This document shows positions 6,606 to 13,088 of a DNA stretch of 19,883 nucleotides, in pieces. The stretch comes from an uncultured Alphaproteobacteria bacterium (GTDB lineage Bacteria; Pseudomonadota; Alphaproteobacteria; RF32; CAG-239), in the NCBI GenBank assembly GCA_934254925.1, contig CAKQMD010000021.1, positions 1 to 19,883 of the forward strand, written 5' to 3'. The notes below the pieces were generated by a model that made no database searches, was not told where the DNA came from, and saw only the letters and a list, made by a program, of their open reading frames with translations. The stretch's first letter is position 1. Each line of letters opens with the position of its first letter. Position numbers and translations under genes: made by a program.

Positions 6606-7880
6606 ATGTTAATGAATAAATTATGTGTCAAAAGACAATTCGGCGAAACGGCCGACGCCATGACCAAAGGGCATAAAACGGCGATTAAGGGCGGGTATAT
6701 CCATCAGACTTTTCAGGGCGGTTACACGTTGTCGCCGCTGGGGTATAAGGTTTGCGCCAAAATCGAAAACATCATTCGCGAGGAAATGAACCGCGAAGAC
6801 GGTCAGGAAATTTTGATGCCGGTGGTTTCGGGGGCTGACATTTGGAGAGAGAGCGGCCGTTACGACAAGGTTGACGTCTTGGCAAAATTCAAGGGTCGCG
6901 GCGGGGCGGATTATGTTTTGAATCCGACGCATGAAGAAGTGGTGGTGGATTTTGTCAAAAGCGTTTTGGACAGCTATAAGCAGATGCCGTTTATGGTGTA
7001 TCAGATCCAGACGAAATTTCGTGACGAACTGCGGGCCCGAGCCGGTTTGATCCGCACGCGCGAGTTTCGGATGAAGGATGCCTATTCCTTTCATGAAACG
7101 GAGGCGGATTTGCAGGCTTATTATCAGCGTCAGCTGGAAGCCTATTATCGCATTTTCAAAAGAATAGGGTTGAAGAAGGTCATTGATGTTAAGTCTGACA
7201 ACGGCGATATGGGCGGCAGCGTTTCGCATGAGTTTATGCTGATTCACGAGATCGGCGAAGACACGATTTATACCTGCGGCTGCGGTTATCGCGCTAATAA
7301 GGAAACGATGCAGGGCGAGACAAAGATTTGCCCGGTCTGCGGCAAAGAGATGGAAGAATGCCGCGGAATTGAGATCGGAAACATTTTCCAATTGGGCGAC
7401 AAATATTCCAAATCGATGAATCTGTTTTATACAGCAGCAGACGGAAGTCGCCGGAATCCGATTATGGGTTGTTACGGAATCGGGATCGGTCGGGCGATGG
7501 CTTCGGTCTTGGAAGAAAGTTCGGACGAAAACGGTCCGGTTTGGAATATGGAAACGGCGCCTTTTCAGGTGGAAATCATTACCATGGCCGACAAAAGCGG
7601 GGAAAGCGAACGCTTGGCGCTGGAAATGTATCAGAAATTAAAAGAGCGCAGAGTGGAGGTTTTGCTTGACAATCGCGATGTTCGGGCCGGAGAAAAGTTT
7701 GCCGATGCGGACTTGGTGGCCGCGCCGATCCGGGTAATCATCTCGCCGAAGAATATTGAAAAAGGCGTTGCGGAGGTCAAATATCGTGTCAACAACAAAG
7801 AGACCTCGGCTTTTCCGACAGAGATTCGCCTGACGGATGCCGTTGCGGCGCTGGAACAGTTGATTGCAGATTTGAAATAA
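6606..7880 (+). CDS. proS: prolyl-tRNA synthetase, short form without the INS editing domain
   Basis: A 424-aa class II prolyl-tRNA synthetase that charges tRNA-Pro. Visible blocks are YTLSPLGYKV and the motif 1 helix, the PTHEE segment, motif 2 FRDELRARAGLIRTREFRMK, motif 3 around MGCYGIGIGRAMASVLEE, and a C-terminal anticodon-binding domain from about residue 320. The usual bacterial enzyme is about 570 aa because an editing domain of about 180 aa (INS) lies between motifs 2 and 3. Here that site is only a short segment carrying a Cys pattern (C224, C226, C242, C245) that looks like a zinc knuckle. Cis-editing of Ala-tRNA-Pro is therefore not expected. AGGGA lies 9 nt before the chosen ATG. 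Own promoter and terminator. Confidence 0.95.
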   Translation: MLMNKLCVKRQFGETADAMTKGHKTAIKGGYIHQTFQGGYTLSPLGYKVCAKIENIIREEMNREDGQEILMPVVSGADIWRESGRYDKVDVLAKFKGRGGADYVLNPTHEEVVVDFVKSVLDSYKQMPFMVYQIQTKFRDELRARAGLIRTREFRMKDAYSFHETEADLQAYYQRQLEAYYRIFKRIGLKKVIDVKSDNGDMGGSVSHEFMLIHEIGEDTIYTCGCGYRANKETMQGETKICPVCGKEMEECRGIEIGNIFQLGDKYSKSMNLFYTAADGSRRNPIMGCYGIGIGRAMASVLEESSDENGPVWNMETAPFQVEIITMADKSGESERLALEMYQKLKERRVEVLLDNRDVRAGEKFADADLVAAPIRVIISPKNIEKGVAEVKYRVNNKETSAFPTEIRLTDAVAALEQLIADLK

Positions 7881-7884
7881 ACCT

Positions 7885-7910
7885 AAACCCCGGTTCAAGC
7901 CGGGGTTTTT
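7885..7910 (+). terminator. intrinsic terminator of proS
   Basis: Stem AAACCCCGG/CCGGGGTTT (7885-7893 with 7900-7908), 6-nt loop, then T residues. It starts 5 bases after the proS stop. On the minus strand it could also help end the small convergent gene, but its T run there is short. Confidence 0.9.
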
Positions 7911-7912
7911 GC

Positions 7913-8173
7913 TTAATGGTCGAAGCAGTCGTCGCGGGAAATCCCTTCGCTGCGGCAGGCCATTTCCCGATCACTGTCGGGGAGGTCTTCCATTTCTCCG
8001 TAATTGTACATATCATTGCGGAACTGTTGTTCGTCGTCGCCTTCGGGCAGAGTGTCGATCAGCTTTTCCTCTTTGATGGTTTTGACGCTGAAGCTTTTGT
8101 CATCTTGAGGTTTGAACTTTTGTTTGCTTTCGTCCTCGGTTTTATGAGGAAAAGAGGTTTGGTCGGGTAGCAT
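7913..8173 (-). CDS. small acidic hypothetical protein (86 aa)
   Basis: I do not recognise this protein. It is 86 aa, hydrophilic, rich in Asp and Glu, with no signal peptide, membrane segment or known motif. The N-terminal half is Lys/Asp-rich and low in complexity (KTEDESKQKFKPQDDKS). The C-terminal part (DSDREMACRSEGISRDDCFDH) holds the only two cysteines and looks more ordered. An excellent AGGAG lies 7 nt before the ATG, which argues for a real gene. TTCAAA and TATCTT with a 17-nt spacer just upstream could be its promoter. It converges on proS and diverges from the fructokinase gene. Most probably a lineage-restricted cytoplasmic protein. Confidence 0.7.
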   Translation of the reverse strand: MLPDQTSFPHKTEDESKQKFKPQDDKSFSVKTIKEEKLIDTLPEGDDEQQFRNDMYNYGEMEDLPDSDREMACRSEGISRDDCFDH

Positions 8174-8297
8174 GTTTTTTCTCCTTGCTTGTTTGTTTTT
8201 AAGATAAGCGTCGGCCAGTCCTTTTTGAACTAGACGATAGTTGAATTTTACAGATTTTTAAAGGGATGAGTATATGCTGAAAAAAAAGGAGAAGAAA

Positions 8298-9197
8298 ATG
8301 AAAAAGCCATTGGTTGTCGGAATCGGAGAACTGTTGTGGGATATGTTGCCGGGTGGTAAAAGAGCCGGCGGAGCACCGATTAATTTTGTTTACCACGCTT
8401 CGCAGATGGGCGCCGAAGGATATGCGGTCAGCGCCGTCGGCAAGGACGACAACGGGACGGAGATTTTGGCGGAATTGGAACGCAGCCGAATCACCGGTGT
8501 GATCGCGCGCAATGATTATCCGACGGGAACGGTGGAAGTGAGGCTGCAAGAGGGTATTCCTTTTTATACGATTGTGGAAAATACGGCATGGGACCATATT
8601 CCCTTTCAGGCGGAGGCTCAGGCTTTGGTGCAAAAGGCGGACGCCGTTTGTTTCGGAACGTTGGCATTGCGGCAAGAAGATTCCAGGCGGACGGTGTTGC
8701 GTCTGTTGCGTGAAAGCAATCCGAAAGCTTTGAAGTTTTTTGACGTTAATCTGCGGCATGACTATTACAGTCCGGAACTGATCCGGCAAATGCTGGAGAT
8801 TGCCGATATTTTTAAGCTTAATGATGAAGAACTGCTGCGGTTGCGGGAAATGTTTTCTCTGCAGGGCAGCGACGAAACGGTTTGTCGGGAGATTTTGCGC
8901 ATTTATGGCTTGCAGTATCTGATCTTTACCGCCGGGGAAAAATACAGTGTCGTTTATACGCCGGAGACTTCTTCTTATCTGGAAACGCCGCGGGTGAAGG
9001 TGGTGGATACCGTCGGGGCGGGCGACGCTTTTTCCGGCGCTTTCGTTTATGCTTTGTTGATGGGGAAACCTTTGAGGGAAGCTCATGAAACGGCGACCAA
9101 AACCGCGGCCTTTGTTTGCACGAAAGCCGGTGCCTGGCCGGTTTATGACGGTTGGGCCGAGGTTGAGGCTTATTTTTCCGGTCGAGGAAAGGCTTAA
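8298..9197 (+). CDS. fructokinase-like PfkB-family sugar kinase
   Basis: A 299-aa ribokinase/PfkB-family kinase that phosphorylates a sugar with ATP; fructose is the most likely substrate. The N-terminal GIGELLWDMLP followed by GGAPINFVYHASQMG is typical of fructokinases (ScrK/Frk type). PfkB signature 2, DTVGAGDAFSGAF, contains the catalytic base Asp243. The start is set at ATG 8298, with AGGAG 6 nt upstream. An in-frame ATG at 8274 would add eight Lys-rich residues and has a weaker AGGGA, so it cannot be excluded. The gene ends tail-to-tail with the flagellin gene, the two stop codons overlapping (9194-9197). No sugar transporter is adjacent. Confidence 0.88.
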   Translation: MKKPLVVGIGELLWDMLPGGKRAGGAPINFVYHASQMGAEGYAVSAVGKDDNGTEILAELERSRITGVIARNDYPTGTVEVRLQEGIPFYTIVENTAWDHIPFQAEAQALVQKADAVCFGTLALRQEDSRRTVLRLLRESNPKALKFFDVNLRHDYYSPELIRQMLEIADIFKLNDEELLRLREMFSLQGSDETVCREILRIYGLQYLIFTAGEKYSVVYTPETSSYLETPRVKVVDTVGAGDAFSGAFVYALLMGKPLREAHETATKTAAFVCTKAGAWPVYDGWAEVEAYFSGRGKA

Positions 9198-11233
9198 AAC
9201 AGTTTCAAAATCGACTGGCTGGCCTGCGAAGCGAGGGAAAGGGAATTGACCGCCAGCTGCTGTCTGGTTTGTAAAGCCAGCATGTTGGCCGATTCTTCGT
9301 TCATGTCGGCAAGGGTTAATTTATCCGCCCCTTCGGTGAGAACGTTGATCAGGTTTTGGGTAAAATCCTCGCGGGTGGTGACCAGAGAATAATAGTTGCC
9401 GAAAGCGCCGCTCATCTGGCGGATTTGGTTGAGGGCGTCGGCAATTTCGCTTAAAGAGTGCGCAATGTCTCTTGAATTTTCCCATTGTGACGTGACTAAC
9501 CCCAAAGATGCGGCCGAGGCTGAATAACCGGGAACTTTTATACCGGCGGTTCGATTTTCGTTGAAGTTGATTTCCAGGTTCTGTTCCCGCAAGAGATTAA
9601 TACCTTTGTAAGAACTGTCTTTGATGAGAGAATCGTATTGTGAGAGGATTTCCCTATATTGGCGGGAAGAATCGGCAACTTTGTAAAATTCGGTAATTTG
9701 GGACGGCGCGTTGACGGTTGAGGCATAATCCAACTGAGACAGGTTGTTTAGGGCGTTGTCCAATTCCTGCATGGCACGATCCCATTCTTCCTGAGGAAAA
9801 GAACCGATGACAGGCAAGCCCGCGGCTTGGGGAGAATCGACCTGATCCGTGGCGGTAAAAGTTGTTTCTTTGTCGGCGGAAGCGAGGAAATTTTCCTCCG
9901 GGGCAGTTTGCCGCTTCCAGCCGATTTGGCTTCCGGTTTCAAACAAAAAAGAAGAGGTTTGGGAAAGACCGGTGAGGGTAGAGTTAACCGTGAGGGCTTC
10001 AGCCCATAAGCGCGCACCGCTTTTTAGCGTGACAGTGTGATTGTCAAAGGCGCGTTGGGGAATACCTTGGCCTCCGCCGCTTAGCAGAATATTCAATTGA
10101 CCGTAGATTTCGCTGTTGCCGCTTTGAAAAACGCTGTCGTTATGGCCGATGATCCGAATATTGGTTGTACCATAAAAAGAGCTGTTGCAGTCTTGAAAAA
10201 TTGAGCCGCTTGTCCCGGACATGGATAAATTGACGCGGCCGTTGAAAACAAGGTCCGCCTGTCGAAACATTCCTATATTGCCGCCTGTGTTAGTGATGTT
10301 CAAATCGCCGAGAAACAAAGCGTTGCCGCCACGCAGAAAAGCGTTGTAGGCGTGACCGACGTCATTGTTTACGTTCAACGTGGAATTTTGGTTTTGCACA
10401 ATGCGGGTAGCGGCGGACGATTGAATAAAGGTTATGGTAGGGTGATTGCTTTTTTTCTGGCTGCTGAAATAAAAATTTCCGTTTAGGGTCAGGGAGGCGT
10501 TGCCTTCGTTACGGATACCATAGAGGTTAATGTTGTTTGGCGTTTCTTCGCTGTCAATATTGAGGCGCAGGTTGTTGAGAGTCAGCTTGTGACTGTTATT
10601 GTTTATGACGGTGTGGGTTCCGGTTGCCTGGCTGTCGAAACGGTAGGAAATTTGGAGATCGGAAAGCAGATTGTCTTCGGCGGTTTGAATGGCGACGGTC
10701 TCCGTTTGAGTTCCGGAAAAAGAAAAAGACAGTTTTGCGGCTTTTTGCGAGGCGTCAATATAATTTAAGCCTACAAGCTGCTGTTTGTCTTTCAGCGTCA
10801 GGGTGGTTTCTCCCATGTCAATGTCATCGCTCAGGACGATCAACCCGTCGCCTTCTTGCCAGGTGGATACGGCATGCAAAAGTTCTTCTTTGGTGCCGAC
10901 CAGAGAGTAGATTTTGAGGTTTTGAACGCGGGTCAAAGTGTCTTCGGCTGTGGCGGCGGCATGTTCCAACAGCCCGGCGCCGGCTTGCAGGCCTTCGGTG
11001 GCGGCCTTGATGGTTTGAATTCCTTGCGCCATGGAATCCAACAAGGCTGACAAGTCGCTGGCCCTATTATTTAAAGACACCGCGGTGTAATAAGAAGACG
11101 GATTGTCAATCGCCGAATTAACTTTCAATCCGGTGGAGAGACGATTTTGTGTCAAGTCAACTTGTCCCGCAATGTTTTGCAGGCTCAGCAAATTTGATCG
11201 CATCGAGGCGGTTAAACTGATACTGTTGCTCAT
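9194..11233 (-). CDS. flagellin with a large central beta-solenoid-like insertion
   Basis: A 679-aa flagellin. Residues 1-104 are a typical N-terminal D0/D1 helical domain (SLTASMRSNLLSLQ, then RLSTGLKVNSAIDNPSSYY). Residues 485-679 form the matching C-terminal domain, ending ASQASQSILKLF. Between them, about 105-480 is unlike ordinary hypervariable domains. It opens with a segment (GLIVLSDDIDMGETTLTLK, 130-148) like the first coils of pectin-lyase-type beta-helices, then shows degenerate tandem repeats of about 23 residues at 240-398. No HExxH is present, so it is not a flagellinolysin. AGGAG precedes the ATG by a good distance. No other flagellar gene is in the window, so this is an orphan locus locally. 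The filament function is inferred from the termini; the solenoid is inferred from the repeats. Confidence 0.9.
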   Translation of the reverse strand: MSNSISLTASMRSNLLSLQNIAGQVDLTQNRLSTGLKVNSAIDNPSSYYTAVSLNNRASDLSALLDSMAQGIQTIKAATEGLQAGAGLLEHAAATAEDTLTRVQNLKIYSLVGTKEELLHAVSTWQEGDGLIVLSDDIDMGETTLTLKDKQQLVGLNYIDASQKAAKLSFSFSGTQTETVAIQTAEDNLLSDLQISYRFDSQATGTHTVINNNSHKLTLNNLRLNIDSEETPNNINLYGIRNEGNASLTLNGNFYFSSQKKSNHPTITFIQSSAATRIVQNQNSTLNVNNDVGHAYNAFLRGGNALFLGDLNITNTGGNIGMFRQADLVFNGRVNLSMSGTSGSIFQDCNSSFYGTTNIRIIGHNDSVFQSGNSEIYGQLNILLSGGGQGIPQRAFDNHTVTLKSGARLWAEALTVNSTLTGLSQTSSFLFETGSQIGWKRQTAPEENFLASADKETTFTATDQVDSPQAAGLPVIGSFPQEEWDRAMQELDNALNNLSQLDYASTVNAPSQITEFYKVADSSRQYREILSQYDSLIKDSSYKGINLLREQNLEINFNENRTAGIKVPGYSASAASLGLVTSQWENSRDIAHSLSEIADALNQIRQMSGAFGNYYSLVTTREDFTQNLINVLTEGADKLTLADMNEESANMLALQTRQQLAVNSLSLASQASQSILKLF
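10036..10522 (-). repeat. protein-level tandem repeats of ~23 residues inside the flagellin
   Basis: Repeat boundaries can be aligned on a turn: RNEGN (241), VQNQN (279), LRGGN (300), FRQAD (323), FQDCN (346), FQSGN (369), then AFDNH (395). After each turn comes a pattern of short strands such as ALFLGDLNIT, LVFNGRVNLS, SSFYGTTNIR and SEIYGQLNIL. Four successive anchors (300, 323, 346, 369) are exactly 23 residues apart; the outer ones are looser (21-38). The repeats are diverged at DNA level. Confidence 0.75.
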
Positions 11234-11323
11234 TTCAAATCTCTCCTGAGTCTTTAATATATTTATTAAGAATAAATCCCAAGAGGCTTTTCTTTTTTGT
11301 CAACAATTAATAATAATGTATCA

Positions 11324-11335
11324 GTCTATATAGAC
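11324..11335. promoter_or_regulatory. 12-bp palindrome in the flagellin/metallothionein divergent region
   Basis: GTCTATATAGAC is a perfect palindrome about 90 bp upstream of the flagellin start and 30 bp upstream of the csoR operon promoter. It could be an operator, but no regulator can be named. No convincing sigma-28 or sigma-54 flagellin promoter was found between 11234 and 11360. Confidence 0.3.
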
Positions 11336-11361
11336 AAAAAATAATATGATCGAAAAGCTAC

Positions 11362-11390
11362 TTGACTTTTTTTTGCAGGGCGTTTATCTT
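11362..11390 (+). promoter_or_regulatory. promoter of the metallothionein-csoR operon
   Basis: TTGACT (11362-11367) and TATCTT (11385-11390) separated by exactly 17 nt. The predicted start point falls at the left edge of the CsoR operator, so repressor binding would block initiation. Confidence 0.7.
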
Positions 11391-11396
11391 TTCTTT

Positions 11397-11413
11397 ATAC
11401 CCTATGGGGGTAT
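11397..11413 (+). promoter_or_regulatory. CsoR-family operator
   Basis: ATACCCTATGGGGGTAT: arms ATACCC and GGGTAT around a 5-nt centre. This is the classic CsoR-type operator, nearly the same as the known Bacillus subtilis copZA operator as I recall it. It lies immediately after the -10 box and 21 bp before the metallothionein-like gene, in front of the csoR gene, so copper-responsive autoregulation is the natural reading. Confidence 0.85.
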
Positions 11414-11433
11414 GAGAAAGAAAGGATGAAAAA

Positions 11434-11613
11434 ATGAGAAACTGCAATAACCCGAAATGTAAAAATCCCAATTGTCAATGCGGTGACAACTGCAAATGCG
11501 ACGAGACACATCAGTGCGGCGAAGGTTGCGGCTGCCATGATGATTGTCATTGTGGCGATAATTGCGATTGTACGCCGGAACACAAATGTTCCGACAAATG
11601 CGATTGCAAATAA
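11434..11613 (+). CDS. metallothionein-like Cys-rich protein (59 aa, 16 Cys)
   Basis: A 59-aa protein with 16 cysteines and few hydrophobic residues. Residues 11-34 and 35-58 are a tandem duplication of one module with identical cysteine spacing, C-x-C-x3-C-x-C-x5-C-x3-C-x-C: cysteines 14, 16, 20, 22, 28, 32, 34 and 38, 40, 44, 46, 52, 56, 58. Each module contains CGDNC and a His two residues before its fifth Cys (H26, H50). C4 and C9 lie in an N-terminal lead-in. Such composition implies soft-metal (Cu(I), Zn, Cd) thiolate clusters in the cytoplasm. The CsoR operator in front and csoR 12 bp behind point to copper(I). AAGGA lies 7 nt before the ATG. I cannot assign it to a named metallothionein family. 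Confidence 0.88.
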   Translation: MRNCNNPKCKNPNCQCGDNCKCDETHQCGEGCGCHDDCHCGDNCDCTPEHKCSDKCDCK

Positions 11614-11625
11614 GCGAGGGTACAA

Positions 11626-11922
11626 ATGAACGCCCGATGCGCCTGCCAGTCCCGGCAAAATCCCGACCATCATAAAGAGCTTCCGCGGTTGAACCGGATT
11701 TCCGGGCAGTTGGAGGGGGTTAAAAAGATGATTGAAGAACAGCGCTATTGTCCGGAGATTTTGATCCAGATCAAGGCGATCCGCTCGGCTTTACGCGCCG
11801 TGGAGGGCAATATTTTAAAAACGCATCTGCAATCCTGCGTCGCGCAGTCTTTTGCTTCGCCGGCCGACCGAGAACAAAAAATCGAAGAGCTCAAAATGCT
11901 GTTTGACCGGTTTGAGGAATAG
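11626..11922 (+). CDS. csoR: CsoR-family copper-sensing transcriptional repressor
   Basis: A 98-aa all-helical repressor of the CsoR/RcnR (DUF156) family. The Cu(I) ligand set C-H-C is present as Cys42, His67 and Cys71; the spacing of 25 and 4 residues is the same as Cys36-His61-Cys65 in the Mycobacterium tuberculosis protein. This favours copper over the formaldehyde- or nickel-sensing branches. The fold starts at RLNRISGQLEGVKKMIEE. The N-terminal tail MNARCACQSR has two extra cysteines not needed by the family. GAGGG lies 5 nt before the ATG. It is cotranscribed with the metallothionein-like gene under the operator at 11397, so it should repress its own operon until Cu(I) binds. Confidence 0.92.
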   Translation: MNARCACQSRQNPDHHKELPRLNRISGQLEGVKKMIEEQRYCPEILIQIKAIRSALRAVEGNILKTHLQSCVAQSFASPADREQKIEELKMLFDRFEE

Positions 11923-11934
11923 GACGAAAACGAC

Positions 11935-11964
11935 AACCCCGCTAAAGTTGCGGGGTTATTTTTG
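11935..11964 (+). terminator. intrinsic terminator of the csoR operon
   Basis: Stem AACCCCGC/GCGGGGTT (11935-11942 with 11950-11957), 7-nt loop, followed by ATTTTTG. It lies 12 bases after the csoR stop. On the minus strand it may also end the ybh-like operon, though its T tract there is poorer. Confidence 0.85.
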
Positions 11965-11980
11965 TCTTGACGGAAAAGTG

Positions 11981-13087
11981 TCACTCCAATTTGCGCTTGA
12001 AGGTCCAGGCGGCCAGACTCAGTGTGACGAGGGCGATGACAAGCAAAGGAAAGACGTTGTGCCACACGTCTTGCGCCGGCATGGCCTTTAGGAACAGGCC
12101 TTTGACAATAACCAGATAATAGCGGACGGGATTAAACAGCGTCAGGTTTTGGAAAAAAGGCGGCATGTCGGCGATGGGGGAAACAAATCCGGACAGCAGG
12201 ATTGCCGGCATGAGGAAGGAAAAGGCTCCGAGAATCGCCTGTTGCTGGGTTTTGGAAACGGAAGAGATAAATAATCCGACTCCGACAATCGACAGCAGGA
12301 ACACAAATGTCGAACTTAAAAAACAAAGCAGTGAGCCGGTGAATGGAACGTCGAATATCCAGATGCCGCACAGGCCGAGCAAAGAAGCCAAAACCATGGC
12401 GATCAGCAAAGGGGGAAGGGTTTTGCCGAGCAAAATCTCAAAAGAGCTCAGCGGCGAGACGATCAGCTGTTCAAAGGTTCCGAGCTCTCTTTCGCGGGCG
12501 ACGGAAAGAGCCGTGAGCAGCAAGCCGACAATCGACGCGAGGATAGCGATCAGCGAAGTGACGGTATACCAGCGAAAAGAGAGGTTGGGATTGTACCAGT
12601 TGCGGATTTCCAGCTGCAAACCTGAAAGCTTTTGCGACGGTTGGGAAAATTGCCGACGGTAAGCATCGATAATCTCGGAAGCGTAACCGGAAATGATGGC
12701 GGCGGAATTGGTCTGGCGGCCGTCGACAATAACCTGCAACGTTCCCGGTTCTCCCTTTTTGAGACGGGTGGCAAAGTCTCCGGGAATCAGCAGGCCAAGT
12801 TGGATTTTCTGAGCGCTCAACGCTTGGGCAAGCGTTTCTTCCCGGTTTTCTGACTTGACTTCCTTAAACCAGCGGGAATAGGCGAAGGAGGCGATAAGCT
12901 CTCGCGATTCCGGGGTTTGCGAATGGTCAACCACGGCCATGGAGATGTTTTTGACCTCCATGGTGGCGGCGTTGGCGAAGATGATCAGCTGTATCAGCGG
13001 TGGCACAATGATCAGTATTCGGCTGCGAGGATCTCGCCAGCTGGCTAAAAATTCTTTAATAATCAATGACCAAACGCGTTTTAACAT
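11981..13087 (-). CDS. ybhR: ABC-2 type permease, YbhR-like
   Basis: A 368-aa integral membrane subunit of an ABC exporter, ABC-2 (DUF3533/YhgE-YbhR) type. One N-terminal helix (LIIVPPLIQLIIFANAAT) is followed by a periplasmic domain to about residue 165, then five or six C-terminal helices. The SVARERELGTFEQLIVSPL segment before the second helix group is typical. The start is taken at ATG 13087, one base after the stop of the upstream permease. An in-frame extension to 13138 lies wholly inside that gene and reads nothing family-like. It is the last gene of the operon and pairs with the neighbouring permease to form the transmembrane channel. Confidence 0.92.
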   Translation of the reverse strand: MLKRVWSLIIKEFLASWRDPRSRILIIVPPLIQLIIFANAATMEVKNISMAVVDHSQTPESRELIASFAYSRWFKEVKSENREETLAQALSAQKIQLGLLIPGDFATRLKKGEPGTLQVIVDGRQTNSAAIISGYASEIIDAYRRQFSQPSQKLSGLQLEIRNWYNPNLSFRWYTVTSLIAILASIVGLLLTALSVARERELGTFEQLIVSPLSSFEILLGKTLPPLLIAMVLASLLGLCGIWIFDVPFTGSLLCFLSSTFVFLLSIVGVGLFISSVSKTQQQAILGAFSFLMPAILLSGFVSPIADMPPFFQNLTLFNPVRYYLVIVKGLFLKAMPAQDVWHNVFPLLVIALVTLSLAAWTFKRKLE

Positions 13088-13088
13088 T

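Noticed and set aside
6621..7391. 256-codon minus-strand open frame
   Set aside because: Antisense shadow of proS, which has all class II motifs.
8199..9086. 295-codon minus-strand open frame
   Set aside because: Antisense to the fructokinase gene with its complete PfkB motifs; the peptide is of low plausibility (rich in His, Gln, Arg).
9194..11233. Flagellinolysin (flagellin with a metallopeptidase insert)
   Set aside because: No HExxH or other zinc-protease motif in the central region; the insert is repeat-rich and strand-like instead.
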